From positions 3,343,501-3,407,500 of the forward strand of contig NZ_CP018870.1 in the NCBI RefSeq assembly GCF_001941845.1: a stretch of DNA of 64,000 bases, in the 5' to 3' direction. Under the pieces are notes generated by a model. That model searched no databases and was not told where the DNA came from. It worked only from the letters and a program-made list of their open reading frames with translations. This DNA comes from Streptomyces sp. TN58 (GTDB lineage Bacteria; Actinomycetota; Actinomycetes; Streptomycetales; Streptomycetaceae). This document shows positions 7,541-15,633 of the stretch, one piece after another. A program made the position numbers and the translations under genes. Position 1 is the stretch's first letter; every line of letters starts with the position of its first letter.

Positions 7541-8770
7541 GTGAGTCACCCCGCGATCAGGCCGGACACCCGAACCCTCGCGACGGTCGCCCACACCGCC
7601 TTCTTCCTGCTCCTCGGCGCCTCCGTGGCCCGCTTCCTGCTGCGCCACCCCGGCGAACCCCGCACCCCCTGGGTCCTCGCCCTCAGCATCACCCTGGCCC
7701 TGCTCTACGTACTCGGCCCCGTACTCGGCCCCGTACTCGGCCCCTCACTCGGCCGCACCCCCGGCGGCACCCCCGGCGCCGCCACCCCCACCCCCCGCCG
7801 CCGCCTCCTCTGGCTCGGACTGGTCGTCACCACCTGGGTCATCCTCGTCGTCCTCGCACCGAGCTTCGCCTGGTGCGCCGTACCCCTCTTCTTCACCGCC
7901 CTGCGCACCCTCCCCCCGCGCGCCGCCATCGTCCTCGTGGCCCTCCTCACCGCCTTCGTCGTGACCGCCCAGCTCCAGCTGGCCAAGTCCTTCGACCCCA
8001 ACCTGCTCCTCGCCCCACCCGCCGTCGCCGCCCTCGCCACCGCCGTCTTCGTCCACATGGAACGCCAGGCGCAGGCCCAGCGCGCACTCATCGACGACCT
8101 GCTCCGGACCCGCCGGGAGCTGGCCGCCACCGAACGCCGCGAAGGCACCCTCGCGGAACGCCAGCGGCTCTCCATGGAGATCCACGACACCCTCGCCCAG
8201 AACCTCTCCAGCCAGCAGATGCTCCTCCAGGCCGCCGACCGCACCTGGGACACCGACCCCGCCACCGCCCGCGCGCACGTCCGTACCGCCACCGGCATCG
8301 CCGCCCACGGCCTCGCCGAGGCCCGCCGGCTGGTCCACGACCTGGCCCCGTCCGAGCTCGCCGACGGCGCCGGCCTCGCCGACGCCCTGCGCGCCCTCGA
8401 CGCCGGCCCCGGCATCGAGGTCCGCTTCCACCTCGAAGGCGCCCCGGCCCCGCTCCCCGATCGCGTCCAGTCCGCCCTCCTGCGCATAGCCCAGGGCGCC
8501 CTCGCCAACATCCGCGAGCACTCCGACGCCCGTACGGCCGCGCTCACCCTCAGCTTCCTCGGCGACCAGGTGGTACTCGACATCGCCGACGACGGCCACG
8601 GCTTCACCGAACCCCGCACCGGCACCCGCACCGGCGCCGACGGACGCGGACACGGCCTCCCGGCGATGCGGGCCCGCGTACGCCAGCTGGGCGGCACCCT
8701 GACCATCGAATCCACGCCGGGCGAGGGCACCGTCCTCTCCGCGGCCATCCCCCTGGAGCCCGCTCCATGA
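7541..8770 (+). CDS. senS: Sensor histidine kinase SenS (NarL-type partner of HbpS)
   Basis: The 409-residue kinase has about five hydrophobic segments in residues 12-180 and a short coiled linker (RALIDDLLRTRRELAATERREG). A HisKA_3 dimerisation motif follows, with the phospho-accepting His215 in SMEIHDTLAQNL, then a C-terminal HATPase with DIADDGHGF and GRGHGLPAMRARV. In the HbpS system SenS autophosphorylates and phosphorylates SenR. The start is GTG 7541 after GGAG. Three perfect 12-bp tandem repeats at 7709-7744 encode VLGPVLGPVLGP at a membrane-segment edge. The stop overlaps the senR start (ATGA), indicating translational coupling. Confidence 0.88.
   Translation: MSHPAIRPDTRTLATVAHTAFFLLLGASVARFLLRHPGEPRTPWVLALSITLALLYVLGPVLGPVLGPSLGRTPGGTPGAATPTPRRRLLWLGLVVTTWVILVVLAPSFAWCAVPLFFTALRTLPPRAAIVLVALLTAFVVTAQLQLAKSFDPNLLLAPPAVAALATAVFVHMERQAQAQRALIDDLLRTRRELAATERREGTLAERQRLSMEIHDTLAQNLSSQQMLLQAADRTWDTDPATARAHVRTATGIAAHGLAEARRLVHDLAPSELADGAGLADALRALDAGPGIEVRFHLEGAPAPLPDRVQSALLRIAQGALANIREHSDARTAALTLSFLGDQVVLDIADDGHGFTEPRTGTRTGADGRGHGLPAMRARVRQLGGTLTIESTPGEGTVLSAAIPLEPAP
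7709..7744 (+). repeat. Three 12-bp tandem repeats inside senS
   Basis: GTACTCGGCCCC occurs three times in a row without mismatch, followed by a decayed part-copy to 7752. It encodes VLGP three times at the end of the second membrane segment of the kinase. Such in-frame repeats can expand or contract between strains. Confidence 0.9.
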
Positions 8771-9390
8771 CGACGATCCTGCTCTGCGACGACCACGTGG
8801 TGGTCCGCGCCGGCCTCCTGGCCCTCCTCGGCAGCGAACCCGACATCGAGGTCCTGGGTGAGGCGGGCAGCGGCGAGGAGGCGGTCGCCCTGGCCGCCAA
8901 GCTCCACCCGGACGTGGTCCTCATGGACCTCCAGCTCGGCGAGGGCATCGACGGCGTCGAGGCCACCCGCCGCATCACCGCGCTCCCGCAGCCCCCGCAC
9001 GTCCTCGTCCTCACCACCTACGACACGGACGCGGACATCACCCGGGCCATCGGCGCGGGCGCCACCGGCTACCTCCTCAAAGCGGAACGCCCCGAGGAGC
9101 TCTTCGCCGCCATCCACTCGGCCGCCCAGGGCCGCACCACCCTCTCCGCACCGGTCGCGAGCCGCGTCATGGCCCACATGCGCGGCAGCCGCCCCACCCT
9201 CACCGACCGCGAACTCGACATCCTCGGGCAGCTCGCACGCGGCCTCGGCAACCGCGACATCGCCCGCGCCCTGTTCATCAGCGAGGCCACCGTCAAAACC
9301 CACCTCGGGCGCATCTACGACAAGCTCGGCGTCGACACCCGCGCCGGCGCCGTCTCCGTAGCGAAGGAACAACGCCTCCTCCCCTCCTGA
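8767..9390 (+). CDS. senR: Response regulator SenR (NarL/LuxR family)
   Basis: The 207-residue regulator has a receiver domain (acidic pair Asp8-Asp9, phosphorylation site Asp54 in VVLMDLQ, Thr in VLTTYD, Lys in YLLKAE) and a C-terminal LuxR helix-turn-helix (TDRELDILGQLARGLGNRDIA, then ISEATVKTHLGRIYDKL). It overlaps senS by four bases. In the S. reticuli system phosphorylated SenR activates antioxidant genes such as catalase-peroxidase and hbpS itself; targets here are inferred, not seen. Confidence 0.9.
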   Translation: MTTILLCDDHVVVRAGLLALLGSEPDIEVLGEAGSGEEAVALAAKLHPDVVLMDLQLGEGIDGVEATRRITALPQPPHVLVLTTYDTDADITRAIGAGATGYLLKAERPEELFAAIHSAAQGRTTLSAPVASRVMAHMRGSRPTLTDRELDILGQLARGLGNRDIARALFISEATVKTHLGRIYDKLGVDTRAGAVSVAKEQRLLPS

Positions 9391-9492
9391 GCACCCTCCT
9401 CCCCGCCTGAAACGCCCCCTCCCCCCGCCTCCGGACAAGCCCCTCCCGGTCCGGGGTGGGGCGCCCCGGGGAGCCGTGACACCATCGGGTAC

Positions 9493-9996
9493 GTGCTCGA
9501 CATCGGCTACTCCCTCTCCCGGCGCTTCCCCGACCCCCCGCAGACCGACTACCGCTCCGCGGACGTCCACTCGCTGCGCCACGACCTGTTCTGCGGAGAC
9601 GTGTACCTCGCCGACACGAACTCCGACCGGGAGGTGTCCACAGCCTGGGGATGGGTGCCCGTACTCGACTTCGCCTGGGCCCTGTGCGACATCGTCGAGC
9701 AGCTCGACCAGGACCCGCGCGGCAGCCGCTCCGCCAACCGCCAGTACGCCGAGATCGACTTCACCGAGTCCACGGACCGCATGCTCTTCGAGCGCCGCTT
9801 CGGCTGGGTCGACGTCGAGGCCGACTGGATGCCGGCCGAGGAGGCCCCGCTGACCTTCAGCCACCGGCTGCTGCGACGCGAAGCCCGCGACTTCCTGCAC
9901 GACCTGATCGCCGACCTGATCGACATGCACGACGGCCTCGCCGACAACCCGGCCGTCTGGACCCTCCAGGCCCGCTTCCCCCGCGTCCCGGCGTAG
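9493..9996 (+). CDS. Conserved hypothetical protein (167 aa)
   Basis: I do not recognise a named family. The protein is acidic, soluble and without signal or membrane segments. It has a WGWVPVLDFAWALCDIVEQL helix, a beta-rich centre (EIDFTESTDRMLFERRFGWVDVEADWM) and a long C-terminal helix (LLRREARDFLHDLIADLIDMHDGLADNP). GTG 9493 is the likely start. Its stop is directly followed by the stop of the convergent GH26-like gene, with no spacer for a terminator. It may be a single gene; it lies about 100 bases after senR on the same strand. Confidence 0.75.
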   Translation: MLDIGYSLSRRFPDPPQTDYRSADVHSLRHDLFCGDVYLADTNSDREVSTAWGWVPVLDFAWALCDIVEQLDQDPRGSRSANRQYAEIDFTESTDRMLFERRFGWVDVEADWMPAEEAPLTFSHRLLRREARDFLHDLIADLIDMHDGLADNPAVWTLQARFPRVPA

Positions 9997-11001
9997 TCAC
10001 AGCCGTCCGCCGGACAGCACCTCCCGGAACACCTGCGCCGAGCGCGGGTTCTGCCCGCACTGCCACACGCCGTGCGGACAGTAGTCGGTGATGCTGTGGT
10101 ACACCGGCTCGTGCTCGGCGAACCAGGCCAGCATGCCCCGTACGTACTCCGGATTGTCGCCGTGCCGGAACAGTCCCCACTCGGGGTACGAGACCCGCTT
10201 GCCGTGCGCCCTCGCGAAATCGACCTGCCGCTGCAGACCGTAGGGCTGCGCGACCTGCTCGGCGAAGGTACGGCCGGGCTCCTGGTCGTAGGAATCCATG
10301 CCGACGATGTCCACCACGTCGTCACCGGGATAGCAGCTCGTCCAGGCGATCGCGTCACCCCCGCGGTTGGGGGCGTAGTCGAAACGGAATGCCTGCCCCT
10401 CGACCGAACGCATCGCCGCCACGATGCGCCGCCAGTACGCCTTCCAGTTCTCGGGATCCGGACGGCAGCGGTGGGTGTAGTCGAAGCCGTTCATCTCCCA
10501 GCCGAGCACGATCACCGTGTCCGGCAGCCCCAGACCGACCAGCCGCCTGGCCAACCGCCGGAAGTGCTCGTCGTTCGCCCCGCGCGCGCCCGAGCGGATC
10601 AGCTCCGCGACCCGGGCGTCGGGAACACCGGCCTCGTTGCGCTCCTGCATCGGCACGTTGAGGACGAACAGCCGATCGGCCCTCTCCCCGCGCCACCGCG
10701 CCCACGTGCGCAGGGAATCCGGCGCCCCCTCGATGTTCGCCCACGTGTCGCCGGGCAGGTAGGTGTGCCCGGCGCGCAGGTCCGTACCGCCGAGCCAGCG
10801 CGACAGCTCCTCCATCCGCTCGACGCCGGGCGAGCCGTAGTGCAGGTAGGCGCCCACCGCCGTCCCCGCGGCCTCGCTCCCCGCACCGCCCCCGGCCCCC
10901 TCCCGCGGCGGCCGGACGCCACCGAAGCCGCCCACGACGAGCAGGGCGACGACGACCACACCGACACAGGCGCCCGACAGCCGGCGACCCAAACGGAACA
11001 T
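9997..11001 (-). CDS. Secreted/anchored glycoside hydrolase family 26-like protein
   Basis: The 334-residue protein begins with an N-terminal membrane anchor or signal (VGVVVVALLVVGGFGG). A TIM-barrel follows with GAYLHYG, the likely acid/base Glu in VLGWEMNGFDYTH and the likely nucleophile Glu in VSYPEWGLF, the pattern of GH26 beta-mannanase-type enzymes. Trp and Tyr residues around these motifs fit a sugar cleft. ATG 11001 is chosen for GGAGGTG upstream; an in-frame start at 11055 would lengthen it by 18 residues. Substrate is unknown; mannan or a related beta-glycan is a guess from the family. Confidence 0.78.
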   Translation of the reverse strand: MFRLGRRLSGACVGVVVVALLVVGGFGGVRPPREGAGGGAGSEAAGTAVGAYLHYGSPGVERMEELSRWLGGTDLRAGHTYLPGDTWANIEGAPDSLRTWARWRGERADRLFVLNVPMQERNEAGVPDARVAELIRSGARGANDEHFRRLARRLVGLGLPDTVIVLGWEMNGFDYTHRCRPDPENWKAYWRRIVAAMRSVEGQAFRFDYAPNRGGDAIAWTSCYPGDDVVDIVGMDSYDQEPGRTFAEQVAQPYGLQRQVDFARAHGKRVSYPEWGLFRHGDNPEYVRGMLAWFAEHEPVYHSITDYCPHGVWQCGQNPRSAQVFREVLSGGRL

Positions 11002-11369
11002 GACACCTCCACAGGCCTCGCGCACCAGGGCACCTTCCAGCACGTTAGGCACCACCCCGGCAACCCGCCCGCCCGACCACCCCCCACTCGCCCATTCGCC
11101 ACACCCCGCCGCCCGATCCAGCCTCGCGGCCCCCTCACCCCCGCCCCATCCCAGCCCCGCCGGCGTCTGAGGCGCGGGGGCCCGGGGGCAGCGCCCCGCT
11201 CTCCCAGCCCCGCCGGCGTCTGAGGCGCGGGGGCCCGGGGGCAGCGCCCCGCTCTCTCAGCCCCGCCGGCGTTTGAGGCGCGGGGGCCCGGGGGCAGCGC
11301 CCCCGCAACGACGCCGCACCCACACCACAACCGACGGCCCCGCCACGAAAGAACCGACGGCCGGCCCGG
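11002..11369. other. Intergenic region with repeat array
   Basis: A 368-base gap between two leftward genes. About 11002-11150 is plain GC-rich sequence that may hold the promoter of the GH26-like gene. 11151-11310 is a three-unit repeat array (separate entry). Nothing further is recognised. Confidence 0.65.
11151..11310. repeat. Three tandem ~53-bp palindromic repeats
   Basis: Units begin at 11152, 11205 and 11258 (period 53). Each starts CAGCCCCGCCGGCGTCTGAG or the TTTGAG version, continues GCGCGGGGGCCCGGGGGCAG and ends GCGCCCC. They are nearly identical to each other and clearly related to the array at 7134-7492. Each unit contains two potential hairpins. They lie downstream of neither gene's stop in a way that makes them simple terminators. 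Confidence 0.85.
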
Positions 11370-12044
11370 CTACGAAAGCACCCGCACCCCCAACTGAGAC
11401 GCAAGCGCCGGCGCCAGGTCGAACAGCTGCGCCGGGCTGATCACCGCCCCGGCCAGCGCGTCCACCCCCCGCGCGATCTCCAGTACGGCGGCCTCCCGCA
11501 GATCCACGTCCGCCATACGCACCCCGGAGAAGTCCACCCCCCGCAGGGCGCAGTCCCGGAACTCCACCCGCTCCAGCACCGCGCCCCCGAAGTCCGGCTC
11601 CACGAGCACGCACCCCTCGAAGACGACGTCCTTCAGCCGTGCCTTCCGCAGGTTCAGATAGTCGATCTTGCCGCCCCGGACCACCACCCGCTCCAGCCCC
11701 GCCCCGTGCAGCTGCACCCCGCCCAGGCGCGCGTCCACCAGCTCCACGTCGCGCAGCGACACCTCCGACAGGTCGGTGCCGACCCCGCGAACCCCCTCCA
11801 GCAGCGAATCCAGGATCCGCGCCCTCGCCAGCCCCGCCTCGTCCAGCGAGCAGCGCCGCAGCGCGCAGTCCATGAACCGCGCCCCGACCCCCTCCTGCCC
11901 CGCCAGGTCCAGGTCCGCGAACTCCAGCCCGTCGTAGTCCCCGTCCGGCTCCAGCTCCGGCCCCTCCCAGGGCGACAGCTCCGGCAGCCGCACCTCCGGC
12001 CTCCGCGCCGCCTTCACCGACTGCTGCCGACCGTTTCGCACCAT
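11370..12044 (-). CDS. Pentapeptide-repeat protein
   Basis: The 224-residue protein is built of consecutive A(D/N)LxX-type pentapeptides from about residue 38 to 190 (for example LEFADLDLAG, ALRRCSLDEAGLARA, LNLRKARLKDVVFEGCVL, ALRGVDFSGVRMADVDL). These fold as a right-handed quadrilateral beta-helix. A basic N-terminus and a hydrophobic C-terminal cap (LAGAVISPAQLFDLAPALA) complete it. Some members mimic DNA and protect gyrase, but no such role can be assigned here. No signal peptide; probably cytosolic. Confidence 0.88.
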   Translation of the reverse strand: MVRNGRQQSVKAARRPEVRLPELSPWEGPELEPDGDYDGLEFADLDLAGQEGVGARFMDCALRRCSLDEAGLARARILDSLLEGVRGVGTDLSEVSLRDVELVDARLGGVQLHGAGLERVVVRGGKIDYLNLRKARLKDVVFEGCVLVEPDFGGAVLERVEFRDCALRGVDFSGVRMADVDLREAAVLEIARGVDALAGAVISPAQLFDLAPALASQLGVRVLS

Positions 12045-12099
12045 GCCCCCATCGTGACCGACGCCACCGACAGCGGCCCGCGCTCCCGCCGCGGCCGCC

Positions 12100-12573
12100 C
12101 TACGCCCGGCCGAGTTCCGCCAGCGCGCCGTCCGTCAGCCGGTACACCGACCACTCCTCCTGCGGCCGCGCGCCCAGAGCCTCGTAGAAGCCGAGGGCCG
12201 GCGCGTTCCACTTCAGCACCGACCACTCCAGCCGCTCGTAGCCGCGCTCGACGCACGTACGCGCCAGCTCCGCCAGCAGCGCCTTGCCGTGGCCGCCACC
12301 GCGCACGCCCGGCCGTACGTACAGGTCCTCCAGGTAGATGCCGTGCGCACCCCGCCAGGTGGAGAAGGACAGGAACCACACCGCGAACCCGACGACCTCC
12401 CCGTCCGCGGTCTCCGCCACGTGCGCGAACACCGCCGGCCGCTCGCCGAACAGCGCCTCCCGCAACTGCTCCTCGGTGGCCCGCGCCTCGTGCGGCACCT
12501 TCTCGTACTGTGCGAGTTCACGGATCATCGCGTGGATGACGGGGACATCGGCGACTTCGGCGCTACGGATCAT
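12100..12573 (-). CDS. GNAT-family N-acetyltransferase (diamine acetyltransferase-like)
   Basis: The 157-residue single-domain GNAT has the acetyl-CoA motif RPGVRGGGHGKALL, the preceding strand IYLEDLYV, and WSVLKWNAPALGFYEALGA near the end. The layout resembles spermidine/spermine or thialysine acetyltransferases (SSAT/PaiA group). The N-terminus MIRSAEVADVPVIHAMI is typical. It acetylates a small amine or amino group; the substrate is not predictable. It stands alone between a pentapeptide protein and a tRNA gene. Confidence 0.83.
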   Translation of the reverse strand: MIRSAEVADVPVIHAMIRELAQYEKVPHEARATEEQLREALFGERPAVFAHVAETADGEVVGFAVWFLSFSTWRGAHGIYLEDLYVRPGVRGGGHGKALLAELARTCVERGYERLEWSVLKWNAPALGFYEALGARPQEEWSVYRLTDGALAELGRA

Positions 12574-12623
12574 GCGGGCAGCCTAGGTCGCGGCCCTCGG
12601 ACCGAATCCCCGGGCGCAACGCC

Positions 12624-12656
12624 GGAAGGCCCCGGGCGTCAAACCCGGGGCCTTCC
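12624..12656 (-). terminator. Terminator of tRNA-Thr
   Basis: A 13-bp perfect GC hairpin (GGAAGGCCCCGGG and its complement, 7-base loop) sits six bases beyond the 3' end of the leftward tRNA gene. Confidence 0.8.
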
Positions 12657-12661
12657 GCTGC

Positions 12662-12739
12662 TGGAGCCCCCTGTCGGATTCGAACCGACGACCTACGCAT
12701 TACAAGTGCGTTGCTCTGGCCGGACTGAGCTAAGGAGGC
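12662..12739 (-). tRNA. tRNA-Thr (anticodon TGT)
   Basis: Reading leftward the gene folds as a standard cloverleaf. The acceptor pairs GCCTCCT with AGGGGGC (one wobble). The D arm is GCTC/GAGC and the anticodon arm ACGCA-CTTGTAA-TGCGT with anticodon TGT (reads ACA/ACG). The T arm is GTCGG-TTCGAAT-CCGAC and the discriminator U. The CCA end is encoded. Total 78 bases with CCA. A strong hairpin terminator follows. Confidence 0.97.
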
Positions 12740-12933
12740 AGTGCGCACCCGCCGTGTACTGCGAGCGAAACCGCCATCACTCTACACAGCAGGCGAATCC
12801 CCCGGCCATCACATTGGCCCCGCACGGTGCGCACCAGGCAGCCGGGTCCGACAGATCGCACAAAGTTCGAAGTCACGGCCGGGCGGTGCTGACAGCGGCG
12901 GGCGCGGCGGGTAGCGTCGGGCGGAGTCCGGAT

Positions 12934-12949
12934 TCTGGACTAGACCTTC
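12934..12949. promoter_or_regulatory. DasR-like operator (dre) upstream of msiK
   Basis: The 16-mer centred on CTAG reads TCTGGACTAGACCTTC. It agrees with the DasR consensus ACTGGTCTAGACCACT at 11 of 16 positions, including CTGG and CTAGACC. It ends about 50 bases before the msiK start. DasR represses N-acetylglucosamine and chitin genes in Streptomyces, and MsiK powers their transporters, so the pairing makes sense; binding is inferred. Confidence 0.6.
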
Positions 12950-12997
12950 CACTCGGATCGTCCGGCACGTTCCTGCCGGTAGAAGGGATTCACCACC

Positions 12998-14086
<1,089 letters not shown>

Positions 14087-14106
14087 TCGGACCGCGTACG
14101 GAGGTT

Positions 14107-14137
14107 GGAGGGGCGTCTCGCCAAGGGGCGCCCCTCC
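14107..14137 (+). terminator. Terminator after msiK
   Basis: A GGAGGGGCG/CGCCCCTCC hairpin with a 13-base loop begins 20 bases after the msiK stop. Confidence 0.65.
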
Positions 14138-14291
14138 GCCGTCCGTTGCCGGCCGGCACCCCCAGGAACCCCGGCAGACCGGGCCATTCGGACGCGGCCG
14201 TCAACCCGTAATTCGAAAGATTCCCTCGAACCATCCCCCGTCAGGGTGACTAAATGTCGCCAAATCTTCACCGAGCGCTACTCTCGCCCTC

Positions 14292-14705
14292 GTGACCCAC
14301 ACTGCCCGCCGTATCGGCCGTTCCCTCGCCCTGGTCCTGCCCGTCGTCCTGGTCCTGTCCGGGACCCTCGCGGTCACCATGGTCCCCTGGGCGGACACCT
14401 CCTCCTCCCAGCTCGTCACCGCCTCCGCCGAGGGCGTCTCCGCGCCCGCCAAGCCGCGCGCCGCCCACGAGGTGCTGCGCACCCGGCTCGTCGGCGAACT
14501 GCAGCAGGGCCAGGCGCCCGGCGACGTACTGACCCACCTCCAGCAGGAGGTGAACCGCCGGCCGTCGCTCGCCGAGCACTGCGTGGGGATCGCCCGTGCG
14601 CTCGGGCGCGCCGCGGTCGAGGCGTACGGCCCGACCAAGGCCCAGTCGTTCGCCCGCCCCGTCTGCGACACCTCGTACGCCTCCGGCGTCGCCTCCATGG
14701 GCTGA
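14292..14705 (+). CDS. Small exported or membrane-anchored protein (137 aa), unknown
   Basis: No named family recognised. The N-terminus is a clear signal/anchor (RRIGRSLALVLPVVLVLSG to about residue 33). The mature part is helical with EVLRTRLVGELQQGQ, THLQQEVNRRPSLAEHCVGIARALGRAAVEAYG and a C-terminal CDTSYASGV, giving two cysteines that could form one disulphide. GTG 14292 is the start. It ends 28 bases before the nucleotidyltransferase gene and may be co-transcribed with it. Confidence 0.72.
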   Translation: MTHTARRIGRSLALVLPVVLVLSGTLAVTMVPWADTSSSQLVTASAEGVSAPAKPRAAHEVLRTRLVGELQQGQAPGDVLTHLQQEVNRRPSLAEHCVGIARALGRAAVEAYGPTKAQSFARPVCDTSYASGVASMG

Positions 14706-14733
14706 CGGGCGGCCCGTCCCTACGCTGGCCGCC

Positions 14734-15492
14734 ATGACCGACGACCGGCGATCCGCCTCCTCCGCAGCCGCGTTCCCCGCCGCCCCCGTCCAGGCAGTCG
14801 TCCTGGCGGGCGGCCAGGGGTCGCGGCTGCGTCCGTACACCGACGACCGCCCCAAGCCGATGGTGGAGATCCCGGGGACCGGGCTGCCGATCATCGGGCA
14901 CCAGCTGGCCTGGCTGGCGGCCGAGGGGGTCACCGACGCCGTGGTCTCGTGCGGGCACCTCGCGGGGGTGCTCCAGGAGTGGCTGGCCGAGGCGCCGCTG
15001 CCGCTCCGCGTGACGACGGTGGTCGAGGAGGAGCCGCTGGGGCGCGGCGGCGGCCTGAAGTACGCCGCGCGGCACCTGCCGTACCCGGACGCGTCCTGGT
15101 ACGCGACGAACGGCGACGTCTGGACGCGGTTCCCGCTGCGGGACATGGCGGCCTTCCACGCCGAGCGCGGGGCGGTCGCGACCCTCGCGCTGGCCCGGCC
15201 GCGGATCCCGTGGGGGGTGGTGGAGACCAACGAGTTCGGGCAGGTACTGGACTTCATCGAGGCCCCGCTGTCGCCCTATCCGGTGAACGCCGGGGTGTAC
15301 GTCTTCGGACCCGAATTCGCCGCTCTGCTCCCGGACTTGGGAGACCACGAGCGCACCACCTTCCCGCGGCTGGCGCGGGAGCGGCGGCTGGCGGGCTTCC
15401 CGCTGCCCCAGGGCGCCTACTGGCGGGCGATCGACACGGCCAAGGACCTCACCGAGGCGGCAAGGGAGTTGGCCGCGCAGACGGGCGCCTGA
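14734..15492 (+). CDS. NDP-sugar nucleotidyltransferase
   Basis: The 252-residue protein has a GT-A/nucleotidyltransferase fold. The nucleotide-binding loop is VVLAGGQGSRLRPYTDDRPKPMVEI, with the catalytic Arg and Lys both present. ATNGDVW aligns with the metal-binding GD motif, and YWRAIDTAKDLTEA fits the WxDIGTPEDY region of such enzymes. It resembles glucose/mannose-1-phosphate nucleotidyltransferases without the C-terminal beta-helix. The sugar is not predictable. ATG 14734 is set by homology to the family start. A strong terminator follows. Confidence 0.87.
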   Translation: MTDDRRSASSAAAFPAAPVQAVVLAGGQGSRLRPYTDDRPKPMVEIPGTGLPIIGHQLAWLAAEGVTDAVVSCGHLAGVLQEWLAEAPLPLRVTTVVEEEPLGRGGGLKYAARHLPYPDASWYATNGDVWTRFPLRDMAAFHAERGAVATLALARPRIPWGVVETNEFGQVLDFIEAPLSPYPVNAGVYVFGPEFAALLPDLGDHERTTFPRLARERRLAGFPLPQGAYWRAIDTAKDLTEAARELAAQTGA

Positions 15493-15570
15493 GGCCGCCG
15501 CAGCCCGGCGCCCGCCGCAGCCCCGGCCCGACCCCGTCGTCCGCCCGTCCCCCACGACCCCCGCACACAC

Positions 15571-15610
15571 CACAGGGGCCCGGCACGCTCTCGCGTGCCG
15601 GGCCCCTGTG
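15571..15610. terminator. Strong bidirectional terminator
   Basis: An 18-bp perfect stem (CACAGGGGCCCGGCACGC) with a TCTC loop lies between the convergent nucleotidyltransferase and DoxX-like genes. Confidence 0.9.
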
Positions 15611-15633
15611 TGTGCCGGCCCCTGGCGGAGGGC

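Noticed and set aside
7705..9930. A 741-residue leftward open frame antisense to senS-senR
   Set aside because: Composition artefact: the opposite strand has full kinase and regulator motifs.
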